Assembly (NCBI RefSeq): GCF_003254155.1
Contig: NZ_QKZI01000006.1
Location: 101,780-165,779, forward strand
Length of the DNA: 64,000 bases
Origin: Psychrobacillus insolitus
GTDB lineage: Bacteria > Bacillota > Bacilli > Bacillales_A > Planococcaceae
Reading direction: 5' to 3'
A model generated the notes under the pieces. The model saw nothing but the letters and a program-made list of their open reading frames with translations. It made no database searches and had not been told where the DNA came from. A program made the position numbers and the translations under genes. Positions 35,201 through 44,776 of the stretch are shown here, one piece after another (positions within the stretch are counted from its first letter, which is position 1; each line of letters starts with the position of its first letter).

Positions 35201-37173
35201 TCTGATCGTCCTCCTTCAAATGTTTCTTCTATGGCTTGTTTTAGCATAGTAGTTGCTTCTTCAATTGTTTTATTTTCTAATTGGCATGCAGCATTTGTTA
35301 AATGACCACCGCCATTTAATTGCTCCATTACTAACTGAACATTTATTTCCCCAAGGGATCTTGCACTAATACCAATACTAGACTCACTTTTTCTTCCAAT
35401 AACAAACGAGGCTGAAACATTATCCATTGTTAACAATATATCAGCTGTTTGTGCTAGCAATACCTGGCTGTAAGATATGTTGTCTGGGCCATGCGCAATA
35501 GCAATGCCTTCTTTTATGAATTCTACTGTTTGCACAATTTTTGAACGTTCAATATACGTACTTAGGTCTTCTTTTAACATTTTTTGTACGAGTACTGTAT
35601 CTGCTCCATGTGTTCGCAGATAGGACGCTGCTTCAAACGTTCTGGCACCTGTACGAAGTGTAAAGCTCTTCGTGTCTACTATTATCCCAGCGAGCATTGA
35701 CGTTGCTTCTAGCATAGTAATTTTCTCATTCTTTGGTTGATACTCTAATAATTCCGTAACTAATTCTGAAGTGGAAGATGCATAAGGTTCCATATACACA
35801 AGTAATGTTGGAGTAATAAATTCTTCTCCTCTTCTATGATGGTCAATTACGACAATTTTTTCTGATCTTTGAAGTAATTTTTCATCAATAACAAGACTTG
35901 GTTTATGCGTATCAACTACTACTAGTAACGTTTTATCGGTCAATTTGTTCATAGCTTCTTCTGGAGTTATGAAACTTAAAAAAAGTTCAGGCTTTTTCTT
36001 AATTTCATCTATTAGTCGAAGTACGCTATTGTCTAATTCATTAAAATCTATAATGACATAACCTTCGACTTTATTCATCTGAGCCATTTTTCTAACGCCT
36101 ACAGCTGCTCCAATTGCATCCATATCAGGCATACGATGCCCCATTACGAATACTTGGTCACTCTCCTGTATTAAATCACGAAGCGCATGAGAGATAACCC
36201 GAGCTCTTACACGTGTTCTTTTTTCTACTGGATTTGTTTTTCCACCATAGAATTTCACTTTTCCACTTGGATGCTTAATCGCTACTTGATCTCCACCTCT
36301 ACCAAGTACTAAATCTAAACTAGATTGAGATAGCTCCCCAAGCTCTACTAATGAGGTAGAACCGGCTCCAACACCTACGCTTAGTGTAAGTCCAAATCCA
36401 AATTTTGTTGTAGTATCTCGTATGTCATCTAAGATAGCGAATTTGTTTTTCTCTAGCTCTACCAAAATAGATTCATTAAATACTGCTAAAAACCGATCTG
36501 ATGATATCCTTTTAACGAAAATACCGTATTTAGCACCCCAATTATTCACGGAAGATGTAACGAGACTATTTAACTGTCCACGAGTTTGATCATCCATACC
36601 TTGTGCTATCTCATCATAATTGTCGATAAATAAAACACCTATAACAGTACGGTCCCCATAATACAATGACTCAATCTCGAGTTGCTCAGTAATATCAAAG
36701 AAATAAAGAAGTCTTTCCTCAGCTTTATACAACACTTTATAGTTATTGTCGCCAAAGGTAATAGTTAATTCTTTAGAATCCTCGTTTTTTATTAACTGTT
36801 GAAAGTCCTTAGAAATAGAAATAAGTTCCTCACCAATAATCGTATCAAAAGGTAGTTTCTTCATCATATATGGGTTTGCCCATTCAATAATATAATGATC
36901 ATTGATCAATAAAATTCCAATCGGCATTTCTAAAAGTGCCTCTTCCCCAACTTTTTTCATTCTATAAGAAAGTGTTTCTATATGCTTTTCTGTCTCTTCA
37001 TATACGCGCTGCTCTATTGTCCACGAATACACTGAAACCCCAGCTACTAGTAACGCAAATAGTAAACCCACTAAGGTATTGTCAGAAAGTAGTAAATAAG
37101 ATGCTACTCCTCCTAAAAGCATAAACAAAAAGAGAGGATATCGAATTGGTCGTTTTCTAAAAAAAGACGCCAC
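35197..37173 (-). CDS. gdpP: Cyclic-di-AMP phosphodiesterase GdpP
   Basis: A 658-residue membrane-bound enzyme that hydrolyses c-di-AMP to pApA. Two N-terminal membrane helices (about 12-50), a degenerate heme-binding PAS (about 60-150), a degenerate GGDEF domain (about 175-300), then DHH ([29 protein letters not shown]) and DHHA1 ([10 protein letters not shown]). Full-length and apparently catalytic. Confidence 0.97.
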   Translation of the reverse strand: MASFFRKRPIRYPLFLFMLLGGVASYLLLSDNTLVGLLFALLVAGVSVYSWTIEQRVYEETEKHIETLSYRMKKVGEEALLEMPIGILLINDHYIIEWANPYMMKKLPFDTIIGEELISISKDFQQLIKNEDSKELTITFGDNNYKVLYKAEERLLYFFDITEQLEIESLYYGDRTVIGVLFIDNYDEIAQGMDDQTRGQLNSLVTSSVNNWGAKYGIFVKRISSDRFLAVFNESILVELEKNKFAILDDIRDTTTKFGFGLTLSVGVGAGSTSLVELGELSQSSLDLVLGRGGDQVAIKHPSGKVKFYGGKTNPVEKRTRVRARVISHALRDLIQESDQVFVMGHRMPDMDAIGAAVGVRKMAQMNKVEGYVIIDFNELDNSVLRLIDEIKKKPELFLSFITPEEAMNKLTDKTLLVVVDTHKPSLVIDEKLLQRSEKIVVIDHHRRGEEFITPTLLVYMEPYASSTSELVTELLEYQPKNEKITMLEATSMLAGIIVDTKSFTLRTGARTFEAASYLRTHGADTVLVQKMLKEDLSTYIERSKIVQTVEFIKEGIAIAHGPDNISYSQVLLAQTADILLTMDNVSASFVIGRKSESSIGISARSLGEINVQLVMEQLNGGGHLTNAACQLENKTIEEATTMLKQAIEETFEGGRSE

Positions 37174-37185
37174 TTGATCAGCTCC

Positions 37186-38127
37186 TTATTTTTTGTACCT
37201 ATCTTTTAAATAATTTCGAACATTAAATCCTAAATCTAAAACACCTACTATAATTGTAAATGAGAAGAGGGGTATTGCAAGAAATGTTATGAGCACAGTT
37301 GCCCATTTAGGATAGCCTTGAACATTACAGTAAAAGTGAATTAACGAAACCCCTTGTAGAAAAAGAAGAACTCGTAATATTAATGCTGCATTCACAAAAA
37401 CTAAATAGCCAAATGTTCCAACTTCATAAGAAATAAATATTGTAAATATAGACACGATTAAATAATACCATAACACTGCTTTTGGTAGTCTAAAATCCAT
37501 GAATTTTGAAAACTTCGGTACGTCTAATCCTAATCTTTTTAATATCGGCAAGTTAATTGCTAAATAGATAAAAGCAGTCATAAATACAGTACCGATAAAA
37601 TAAGAGGGGATAATGGTTTCGATCAATTGTAAACTTTGAGCAACCATTCCATCATAATCCTTTGGTAATTGGCCAACCGAAGTCATAATATTTCCGACTT
37701 GTTCGTAGTATATTTCAATACCTTCTAAAAATTGCTCTAAAATGTTCATGTTGAATAAAAAAATGGATGCTATGTACTGAAAAGCAGTCATAAATAGCAA
37801 AAATATTCCCGATGCCATTACCATATAAATTTTTGATTTCTTCGTTCTAATACAATCCCCAATTATTAGTCCAAGTGGAGCAGCAAGTAAACCGAAGATA
37901 AAGCCAAAAACCCCTCCAATTATAAAGGAAATAATTATACTTATAAAGGTAATAAATATGGCGTTTTTCCGTTCAAATTTCGCACTGTACCAAGCAATCG
38001 GAAGAACTGAAATAAACGATGTGAAGAAACCAAGAACTGGAACATATACAGACATTGCTAATAATATAGCAAACATTGCAATCATGACTGCTCCATAGGT
38101 TAAATATTTAGTTTGATTCATTTGCAT
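37186..38127 (-). CDS. YybS family membrane protein (DUF2232)
   Basis: A 313-residue integral membrane protein with about seven to eight helices, matching B. subtilis YybS in position (directly before gdpP) and character. Biochemical function is not established. Its stop is 12 bases before gdpP. Confidence 0.9.
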   Translation of the reverse strand: MQMNQTKYLTYGAVMIAMFAILLAMSVYVPVLGFFTSFISVLPIAWYSAKFERKNAIFITFISIIISFIIGGVFGFIFGLLAAPLGLIIGDCIRTKKSKIYMVMASGIFLLFMTAFQYIASIFLFNMNILEQFLEGIEIYYEQVGNIMTSVGQLPKDYDGMVAQSLQLIETIIPSYFIGTVFMTAFIYLAINLPILKRLGLDVPKFSKFMDFRLPKAVLWYYLIVSIFTIFISYEVGTFGYLVFVNAALILRVLLFLQGVSLIHFYCNVQGYPKWATVLITFLAIPLFSFTIIVGVLDLGFNVRNYLKDRYKK

Positions 38128-38231
38128 GAAGGACCTTCCTTTATTGTAATCATCTATTCATTGTAACAGATTTTCTACTACAACTAAAAACTATTACTCG
38201 ATCTACTAATAATAAGTGAATATATGACAAA

Positions 38232-38260
38232 ATAAAAAAAAGACCGGTTTCCCGGTCCTT
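38232..38260 (-). terminator. Terminator of the rpsF-ssb-rpsR operon
   Basis: GACCGG/CCGGTC stem with a GAAA-like loop, followed by eight Ts on the minus strand. Confidence 0.92.
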
Positions 38261-38274
38261 TAACATCTATATTC

Positions 38275-38511
38275 TTATCTCTCTTCAGTAGAGAATGGTA
38301 GTAAAGCCATAATACGAGATACTTTAATAGCTCGTGTTAACTTACGTTGGTACTTCGCACTAGTTCCTGTCACACGACGTGGAAGAATTTTTCCACGTTC
38401 AGACACGAATTTTTTCAACAAATCTACATCTTTATAATCGATGTGTGTGATATTGTTTGATGTGAAGTAACATACTTTACGACGTCTTTTGCCTCCGCGA
38501 CGTTGTGCCAT
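38275..38511 (-). CDS. rpsR: 30S ribosomal protein S18
   Basis: A 78-residue S18 with [33 protein letters not shown] and the [19 protein letters not shown] segment. Binds with S6 to the platform of the 30S subunit. Third gene of rpsF-ssb-rpsR. Confidence 0.98.
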   Translation of the reverse strand: MAQRRGGKRRRKVCYFTSNNITHIDYKDVDLLKKFVSERGKILPRRVTGTSAKYQRKLTRAIKVSRIMALLPFSTEER

Positions 38512-38558
38512 AATAGGTTGCCTCCTTTTCGATTAAAGTAAATACGTGAGATATCCTT

Positions 38559-39062
38559 TTAAAACGGTAAGTCGTCATCCGATACTTCGATTGGCCCACT
38601 ACTGTTTGCAAATGGATCATTATCTACACGTGTATAATTTTGCTGATTCATTGGTTGGTTTTGCTGATATGTTGGATTTGAATTTTGCTGTGGTTGTCCA
38701 CCACCAAATGGTTGCCCACCTTGGTTGCGTTCACTTGAGCTACTACGTGGTTCTAAGAACTGAACGCTGTCTGCGACAACATCCGTTGTATAAACACGTT
38801 TTCCATCTTGTCCTTCATAACTACCCGTTTGAATTCGCCCTTCAACTCCAGCTAAACTTCCTTTTTTCAAGTAGTTCGCTGTGTTTTCAGCTTGCTTTCT
38901 CCAAACGACACAGCTGATAAAATCGGCTTCTTTTTCACCTTTTTGGTTAGAGAATGTTCGATTTACAGCAATTGTAAATCTTGCCATTGCAACACCACTT
39001 GGTGTATAGCGAAGTTCCGGATCTTTTGTTAGTCTTCCAACTAATACGACACGGTTAATCAT
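38559..39062 (-). CDS. ssb: Single-stranded DNA-binding protein
   Basis: A 167-residue SSB with an N-terminal OB fold ([23 protein letters not shown] to about 105), a Gln/Asn/Gly-rich linker, and the acidic tip VSDDDLPF that docks partner proteins. Middle gene of the rpsF operon. Confidence 0.98.
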   Translation of the reverse strand: MINRVVLVGRLTKDPELRYTPSGVAMARFTIAVNRTFSNQKGEKEADFISCVVWRKQAENTANYLKKGSLAGVEGRIQTGSYEGQDGKRVYTTDVVADSVQFLEPRSSSSERNQGGQPFGGGQPQQNSNPTYQQNQPMNQQNYTRVDNDPFANSSGPIEVSDDDLPF

Positions 39063-39105
39063 CAGTGTAAAACCTCCCTCGTTCAGCTTTTGTTAGTCGA
39101 TTTTA

Positions 39106-39396
39106 TTATTTATCGTCCATACGAACAGCAATGTGACGGATAATGTCTTCATTGATATTAGCTAAACGAGTATACTCATCGATTGCTTTTGAATCAGCAT
39201 TTACTTTAACGATTTGGTAGAAACCTTCACGTAAGTCATTGATTTCGTAAGCTAAGCGGCGTTTGCCCCACTCTTTTGCTTCGATGATTTCTGCACCATT
39301 TGAAGTTAAGATTTCTTGGAAACGCTCAACTAGAGCTTTCTTTTTATCTTCTTCAATTGCTGGTTGAATAATGTACATTAATTCGTACTTTCTCAT
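39106..39396 (-). CDS. rpsF: 30S ribosomal protein S6
   Basis: A 96-residue S6: [12 protein letters not shown] start and [18 protein letters not shown] core. First gene of the operon. A hairpin in the leader may bind S6-S18 for autoregulation. Confidence 0.98.
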   Translation of the reverse strand: MRKYELMYIIQPAIEEDKKKALVERFQEILTSNGAEIIEAKEWGKRRLAYEINDLREGFYQIVKVNADSKAIDEYTRLANINEDIIRHIAVRMDDK

Positions 39397-39404
39397 CTAT
39401 TTAC

Positions 39405-39452
39405 ACCTCCCCATGGTCTTTGGCCGACTGTAAACAGTCGACAAGGAGCAAG
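39405..39452 (-). promoter_or_regulatory. Possible S6-S18 autoregulatory leader of rpsF
   Basis: On the minus strand GTCGACTGT-TT-ACAGTCGGC forms a hairpin just before the rpsF ribosome-binding site, with CTCC and GGGGAGG able to close an outer stem. rpsF leaders that bind S6-S18 are known in Bacillota; I matched position and general shape only. Confidence 0.4.
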
Positions 39453-39573
39453 TAATACTATTACTCACATCAATGAATTGTACCACAAAAGATTCTCTGT
39501 ATCAAGTAATTGCTTTAATTTTTATATTTCATGTATATTTATATTAACTCATTCTTGTCTGGAGGCATTACTA

Positions 39574-40119
39574 GTGGATAAAGAAGAATACTTATCAGTT
39601 ATTGACATTGATTTAAAAAAGGTTGCATTAAGCAGCTTAGTTATGACAGCTCTACTATCCATAGCAGGATTATTCATTTATGTCGAGTTATATAATGGAT
39701 TTAGCATTACTTTTACATTCATTGATATTCTCTTGTTTATTATTGGTTATATTGTGCTAATCATTTTGCACGAGATTTTTCACTTAATTGGGTTTTGGTT
39801 TTTTGGGAAGGTTCCTTGGAGTAGTATGGATTATGGTGTAAATCTCAAACTTGGGGTTGCATATGCAACAACGACTATACCTCTTAAAAACAGTGCAATG
39901 AAAAAAGCGTTACTTCTTCCTTTTTGGATGACTGGGCTTATTCCAATGTTGATTGGTTATTCTGTTCAGTTACCTATGTTAGTAATTTTAGGAGCATGGT
40001 TAATTGCTGGTGCAGCTGGTGATTTTGCCATGTATAAAGAGTTAAGGAATTTCCCTAGTGATGTCCTTATCAAAGATGATCCTGTAAAACCTAGATTATA
40101 CGTACTAAAAAAGAATTAG
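39574..40119 (+). CDS. DUF3267 family zincin-like membrane protein
   Basis: A 181-residue membrane protein with about four helices. LHEIFHLIGFW contains HExxH, so it may be an intramembrane zinc peptidase; substrate unknown. I chose GTG at 39574, eight bases after TGGAGG; the longer in-frame extension from 39478 has no ribosome-binding site and runs into the rpsF promoter area. Convergent with ychF. Confidence 0.8.
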   Translation: MDKEEYLSVIDIDLKKVALSSLVMTALLSIAGLFIYVELYNGFSITFTFIDILLFIIGYIVLIILHEIFHLIGFWFFGKVPWSSMDYGVNLKLGVAYATTTIPLKNSAMKKALLLPFWMTGLIPMLIGYSVQLPMLVILGAWLIAGAAGDFAMYKELRNFPSDVLIKDDPVKPRLYVLKKN

Positions 40120-40142
40120 CGATTTCTCGCTAACTCTTTTTA
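40108..40142. terminator. Shared terminator between convergent DUF3267 and ychF genes
   Basis: TTAGCGA-TTTC-TCGCTAA flanked by A and T runs; it includes the stop of the plus-strand gene. Confidence 0.85.
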
Positions 40143-40143
40143 T

Positions 40144-41244
40144 TTATACGTTAAAGCGGAACAACATTACGTCTCCGTCTTGTACTATATATTCTTTACC
40201 TTCTAATCGAACTTTTCCTGCTTCTTTTGCTGCAGCCATCGAACCAGTTTCTACTAAATCATCATAAGCTACTGTTTCAGCACGGATAAATCCTTTTTCA
40301 AAATCAGAGTGGATAACTCCAGCACATTGAGGAGCTTTCATCCCTTTCAGGTATGTCCAAGCGCGTACTTCCTGAACTCCAGCTGTAAAGTATGTAGCCA
40401 GACCTATTAATGAATACGAAGCTTTGATTAACTGATCTAAACCAGACTCTTTAATTCCTAATTCTTCAAGGAACATCATCTTCTCATCATCTTCAAGTGC
40501 CGCCATCTCTTCTTCGATTTTTGCACATATAACGATTACTTCTGCTCCTTCTGCAGCTGCAAATTCACGCACTTTTTGTACGTATTCATTTTCGCCGTCA
40601 GCCATAATATCGTCCTCAGATACATTGGAAACATAAAGCATTGGTTTAGTCGTTAATAAATGAAAACCTTTTACAACACGTAGTTCTTCTTCAGAAAAAT
40701 CAACCGAACGGCCAGATTTCCCTGCCTCAAAAGCTTCTTTTAAGCGAGTAAGAACTGGTTCTTCTGCTAGTGCATCTTTATCTTTTTGTTTCGCCATCTT
40801 AATAACACGAGCTAGACGTTTATCTACGCTTTCTAAATCAGCTAATATTAACTCTAGGTTAATTATTTCAATATCAGATATTGGATCAACTTTACCCGAT
40901 ACATGCGTAATATTGTCGTCATTAAAGCAACGTACTACCTGACAGATTGCATCTACTTCACGAATATGAGCTAAAAACTTATTTCCAAGTCCTTCGCCTT
41001 TACTAGCGCCTTCTACAATCCCTGCTATATCTGTAAATTCAAATGCAGTTGGAACTGTTTTCTTTGGTACTACTAATTCTGTTAATTTATCTAGACGTTC
41101 ATCTGGAACTTCTACAACACCCACATTGGGATCGATTGTTGCAAATGGATAGTTAGCTGCAAGTGCTCCTGCTTTTGTAATTGCATTAAATAGTGTTGAT
41201 TTCCCTACGTTCGGTAATCCTACGATTCCTGCTGTTAGTGCCAT
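40144..41244 (-). CDS. ychF: Ribosome-associated ATPase YchF/OLA1
   Basis: A 366-residue Obg-like P-loop ATPase. G1 GLPNVGKSTLFNAIT near residue 8, DIAGIVEGASKGEGLGNKFL, and the C-terminal TGS domain ending EGKEYIVQDGDVMLFRFNV. The altered G4 (YVSNVSE) explains ATP preference in the family. Confidence 0.97.
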   Translation of the reverse strand: MALTAGIVGLPNVGKSTLFNAITKAGALAANYPFATIDPNVGVVEVPDERLDKLTELVVPKKTVPTAFEFTDIAGIVEGASKGEGLGNKFLAHIREVDAICQVVRCFNDDNITHVSGKVDPISDIEIINLELILADLESVDKRLARVIKMAKQKDKDALAEEPVLTRLKEAFEAGKSGRSVDFSEEELRVVKGFHLLTTKPMLYVSNVSEDDIMADGENEYVQKVREFAAAEGAEVIVICAKIEEEMAALEDDEKMMFLEELGIKESGLDQLIKASYSLIGLATYFTAGVQEVRAWTYLKGMKAPQCAGVIHSDFEKGFIRAETVAYDDLVETGSMAAAKEAGKVRLEGKEYIVQDGDVMLFRFNV

Positions 41245-41333
41245 CTATGTCACTGCCCTTCTTATTTTATTAACCAATTCGATTATATACATAACCTGTT
41301 CATTATATTGATTTTGAAGATAAAAGTCTATCC

Positions 41334-41543
41334 TTACTGTGGGTCAGCTTCTACTAAGCGACGTTTCATTTTTTTTTCAAATTCTTTTCTTGGTATAAGC
41401 ACACTATGCTGACAACCTTCACACTTAATACGAATATCTGCTCCCATGCGTATTATCTTCCAAGCGTTTGTTCCACAAGGATGCTGTTTTTTCATCTCAA
41501 CAATGTCATTTAATTGGAATTGTTTACTTTCCATTTCACTCAC
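41334..41543 (-). CDS. DUF951 family protein
   Basis: A 69-residue protein with the pattern VEMKKQHPCGTNAWKIIRMGADIRIKCEGC and two Cys, typical of DUF951, which is usually found beside ychF and a MscS gene. It may bind nucleic acid or metal; function unknown. Its start is 4 bases after the MscS gene stop. Confidence 0.9.
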   Translation of the reverse strand: MSEMESKQFQLNDIVEMKKQHPCGTNAWKIIRMGADIRIKCEGCQHSVLIPRKEFEKKMKRRLVEADPQ

Positions 41544-41547
41544 CTAC

Positions 41548-42399
41548 TTATTCTTTACTCTGATACACGACCATTTTCGGATATGGAATCTCTATTCCTT
41601 TTTGTTCTAGATATTCTTTCAAATCTCTACGAATGTTTCTTGCAACTCCATGCTGCTGAGATGGTAAAGTTTCTGCTACAACTCGTAAAATCACTTCGGA
41701 TGCAGCTAAACTTTGTACACCAAGTAAATCTGGGATGCTTACAAGTTCCTCGTATTTATTAGGTAAGTCTTGCAAAAACTCTTTAATTATATTTTCGACC
41801 ACTTGTATATCTGATTCGTACGAGACACTGATATCTATTAAAGCTATTGAATTATATATGGAATAATTGATAACTTCTGAAATATTTCCATTTGGAATAA
41901 TATGAAGTTCTCCTGTGTAGCTCTTTACTTTTGTCGTACGAAGACCAATTTCAATTACTACTCCCATAGACTGACCTATTTGCACTTGATCTCCTACTGC
42001 AAATTGATCTTCAAAAACAATAAAGAATCCTGTGATAACATCCTTCACTAAACTTTGTGCACCAAAACCAACTGCAAGACCAACAATTCCGGCACCAGCT
42101 ACAAGACCAGCAACATTTATGCCGAATGTTGACAATATAGCTAAAATAGAAGCAAAATACACAGCATATGTCAAAATATTCTGCAATAGTTTTAATAATG
42201 TATTTTGTCTTCGTTCATCATAAGATAAGGGACTTCTCTGTCTCACTAAAAATAGACGTTCAATAATTCGTTTACCAAACTTCACTACCACTGCGGTTAA
42301 TAGTAAAACAAAAATTATTTTTAACGTCACAAACCCTAAATCTATCCAGGTTTCTTCTTTTAATAAGTACTCAGTAAATTCTTTAAACTTCATATCCAT
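41548..42399 (-). CDS. MscS family mechanosensitive channel
   Basis: A 283-residue small-conductance channel protein. Membrane helices occur at about 20-40, 68-90 and 95-125; the pore helix region is AGLVAGAGIVGLAVGFGAQSLVKDVITGF, with Gly/Ala packing typical of MscS TM3. The beta domain (DQVQIG..GVVIEIGLRTTKVK) and C-terminal domain follow. It releases solutes on hypo-osmotic shock. Confidence 0.93.
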   Translation of the reverse strand: MDMKFKEFTEYLLKEETWIDLGFVTLKIIFVLLLTAVVVKFGKRIIERLFLVRQRSPLSYDERRQNTLLKLLQNILTYAVYFASILAILSTFGINVAGLVAGAGIVGLAVGFGAQSLVKDVITGFFIVFEDQFAVGDQVQIGQSMGVVIEIGLRTTKVKSYTGELHIIPNGNISEVINYSIYNSIALIDISVSYESDIQVVENIIKEFLQDLPNKYEELVSIPDLLGVQSLAASEVILRVVAETLPSQQHGVARNIRRDLKEYLEQKGIEIPYPKMVVYQSKE

Positions 42400-42478
42400 A
42401 TTACTTGTTTTCCACCTCTACTTGAATAAATAAAATCTTAGTTGCATATACTGAATGAAAAAGAAAGTGAGTCTAAAT

Positions 42479-43078
42479 ATGAATTCTCAAGCAGCAATTA
42501 TAAAAGATACATCCACTATCTATTATAAAGAAACAGGTGTCATTTGGCGATTAAGCAACTTCTTTTTAGAACAAATCCCTTTTAATCATCCTAACTTAGT
42601 ATTCTGTTGTATTGGTACAGATCGCTCTACAGGGGATGCCCTTGGACCAATGACCGGCTCTTTTTTAAAACAGCTATTATCTTTCCCTTTTCAAATCGTC
42701 GGAACACTGGATAAACCATTACATGCCTTAAACCTTGAAGAGATTACCCACAAATTAAATAGTGCTCCTCAAAAACCATATATTATTGCAATCGACGCTT
42801 GCTTAGGTAACGCAAACAACATAGGACAAATCATTATTCATCCAGGTCCACTATACCCAGGGAAAGCTGTAAAAAAAGAATTGCCACCCATTGGGGAAGT
42901 TTCAATTAAAGCAATAGTCAATATTGGAGGATTCATGGAGTATAACGTATTACAAAGTACTCGTTTACACTTAACATACGAAATGGGACAAGTAATTTCT
43001 CGCTCTCTTCTTTTAGCTTGGCATCGATCTAATTTAAAAGTTATGGATAAAAGCAACAGCAATAGCAACTACAATTAA
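42479..43078 (+). CDS. yyaC: Sporulation protein YyaC (DUF1256, spore-protease-like)
   Basis: A 199-residue protein of the YyaC family, which resembles germination protease (Gpr). Conserved stretches are CIGTDRSTGDALGPMTGSFL and IAIDACLGNANNIG. I chose the ATG at 42479 with AAAGTGAG before it; an upstream ATG at 42455 lacks a ribosome-binding site. Its last 45 bases overlap the convergent DUF554 gene. Its presence supports a spore-forming host. Confidence 0.9.
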   Translation: MNSQAAIIKDTSTIYYKETGVIWRLSNFFLEQIPFNHPNLVFCCIGTDRSTGDALGPMTGSFLKQLLSFPFQIVGTLDKPLHALNLEEITHKLNSAPQKPYIIAIDACLGNANNIGQIIIHPGPLYPGKAVKKELPPIGEVSIKAIVNIGGFMEYNVLQSTRLHLTYEMGQVISRSLLLAWHRSNLKVMDKSNSNSNYN

Positions 43079-43738
43079 ACTAGGAAGAAGATTTGCTACC
43101 CTAATTTTCGTTAACCCCAGTAAATTCATGCCGATTGCAATAATCATAATCCCTCCAGTGGCTGTCATTTCTTGAAGAAATAATTTGAGGGCAGCTTCTG
43201 GCACTATTTTTGTAATCTGCGTTGCAAACAATGCAATTGCACCTTGATAAATCGCTACTGGTATTGCTGAAAGTAAAACACCAATTCCAAGTGTTGCTGC
43301 TAGTATGATGGAAGTAAACCCATCGATAATACCTTTACTGATTAATAATTCATGATCATTTCGAAGTCCCCCGTTTAAAGCGCCGAGAACTCCCATTGCT
43401 CCAATAACAAATATTAAAGTACCTGTTACAAAACCTTGTGCAATACTACCACCTTTATCTTTAGAACCAAATTTAACCTCTATATATTGTCCCAATCTAT
43501 TTAGCCATTTGTCTAAGTCGATCCACTCTCCAATGACTCCCCCAAAAACTAAACAAATAATTACTAATACAAAGTTATCACTTTCAAAACTCATTTGAAT
43601 TCCTAATACTACAACTGCAATACCAATCGCAGACATAACTGTTTGCTTCATATTCTCTGGAATTCCTTTTAATAATCTTCCAATAATAGAACCAATAACA
43701 ATTAATGCTGCATTTACAAGTGTTCCTAATAAAACCAT
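43034..43738 (-). CDS. DUF554 family membrane protein (YqgA/YdfK-like)
   Basis: A 234-residue integral membrane protein with about seven helices, of the DUF554 family (LLGTLVNAALIVIGSIIG start, GAMGVLGALNGGL). Probably a transporter, but substrate unknown. It lies downstream of spo0J, with a terminator and a large hairpin between them. Convergent overlap of 45 bases with yyaC. Confidence 0.9.
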   Translation of the reverse strand: MVLLGTLVNAALIVIGSIIGRLLKGIPENMKQTVMSAIGIAVVVLGIQMSFESDNFVLVIICLVFGGVIGEWIDLDKWLNRLGQYIEVKFGSKDKGGSIAQGFVTGTLIFVIGAMGVLGALNGGLRNDHELLISKGIIDGFTSIILAATLGIGVLLSAIPVAIYQGAIALFATQITKIVPEAALKLFLQEMTATGGIMIIAIGMNLLGLTKIRVANLLPSLIVVAIAVAFIHNF

Positions 43739-43785
43739 TCCAATTCTCCATTCCAGAGAGTGATATTATTAAATGCGGATGGGGT

Positions 43786-43832
43786 AGGTCATGTCTGTTA
43801 TGCCACATCCTGTGGCATAACAGACATGACCT
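43786..43832. repeat. Perfect 22-bp inverted repeat with 3-base loop
   Basis: Arms 43786-43807 and 43811-43832 are exactly complementary, with loop TCC. Neither strand carries a T-tract, so it is not an ordinary terminator. It lies between spo0J and the DUF554 gene. Confidence 0.85.
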
Positions 43833-43869
43833 GCTTCGTGAAGGCTCAGGAGGCAGCTCCTCAGCCACC

Positions 43870-43904
43870 GCAGAAATTACATATACTTTGTTATCTTTTA
43901 AAAA
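43870..43904. repeat. Short dispersed repeat, copy 3 (partial)
   Basis: GCAGAAATTACATATACTTT and the following TTATCTTTTAAAAA match the ends of repeats before dnaA (53501-53567) and before gyrB (57770-57838). Confidence 0.55.
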
Positions 43905-43936
43905 CCTATTTCCAGGTGAACCTAGAAATAGGTTTT
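43901..43936 (-). terminator. Terminator of soj-spo0J
   Basis: CCTATTTC/GAAATAGG stem with A and T runs on both sides, touching the spo0J stop codon. Confidence 0.85.
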
Positions 43937-44776
43937 TTAGTCTTCTAAAAGTTGTAGTATTCTTTCTAAGTCATCTTCAGAATAAAACTCAATTTCAATT
44001 TTACCTTTATTTTTATTTTTGGTAATAGAAACGGACGTCCCGAAAATTTCTCTTAATTCAGATTCTTTCTCTTTTGTAAAGATATCTTTATTTTCTTCTT
44101 GTTTTGTTTCACGTGGAACATTATCATTCAATCGTTGTACTAAAGCTTCTAATTGACGCACGTTTAAATTTTCTTTAAGCGTTTTTTGCATAATTAATGG
44201 AATTGTTTTTTTCTTTTTCAATCCTAGTAACGCTCTTCCATGGCCCATAGACAATTCTCCAATAGAAATTGCCGCTCTGACTTCTTCAGGTAGAGATAAT
44301 AACCTGATATGGTTAGCAATGTGGGGACGACTTTTCCCTAATCGAAAAGCAAGTTGTTCTTGGGTTAAACTTAAATGTTCCATGAGTTTTTGATAAGCCT
44401 CTGCTTCTTCAATGGGTGTTAAATCTTCCCTTTGTAGATTTTCCAAAATAGCAAGTTCCATCATTTGTTGATCATTTAACTCTCTTACGACTGCTGGAAT
44501 TTCTTCTAAGCCTACTTCTTGTGATGCACGATATCTTCTTTCCCCTACAACTATTTCAAATTTAGACCCTTTTTTACGAATAATAATAGGTTGTAACACA
44601 CCATGTTCTTTAATAGATTCTGCAAGTTCCTTTAAAGCCTCTTCATCGAATACCTTTCTTGGTTGAAAAGGATTTGGTTTAATGTCTACTAAAGAAATTT
44701 GTTGAACTACCTCTAATGGCTCTAGATCTTCTCCTGGAAAAAGTGCATTTATCCCTTTACCTAACCCTTTGACCAT
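43937..44776 (-). CDS. spo0J: Chromosome-partitioning protein ParB/Spo0J
   Basis: A 279-residue CTP-dependent DNA clamp that loads at parS. The N-terminal CTPase/ParB domain has GERRYRASQEVG and NLQREDLTPIEEA; the HTH (LSLTQEQLAFRLGKSRPHIANHIRLLSLP) follows, then a C-terminal dimer domain. Its own coding sequence carries an exact parS site. It overlaps soj by 20 bases. Confidence 0.97.
   Translation of the reverse strand: MVKGLGKGINALFPGEDLEPLEVVQQISLVDIKPNPFQPRKVFDEEALKELAESIKEHGVLQPIIIRKKGSKFEIVVGERRYRASQEVGLEEIPAVVRELNDQQMMELAILENLQREDLTPIEEAEAYQKLMEHLSLTQEQLAFRLGKSRPHIANHIRLLSLPEEVRAAISIGELSMGHGRALLGLKKKKTIPLIMQKTLKENLNVRQLEALVQRLNDNVPRETKQEENKDIFTKEKESELREIFGTSVSITKNKNKGKIEIEFYSEDDLERILQLLED
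44105..44120. other. parS site inside spo0J
   Basis: On the minus strand TGTTCCACGTGAAACA is an exact match to TGTTNCACGTGAAACA. It is inside spo0J, as in B. subtilis. Confidence 0.95.

Noticed and set aside
38546..38917. 123-codon plus-strand frame opposite ssb
   Set aside because: Shadow of ssb; His/Leu-rich product and no ribosome-binding site.
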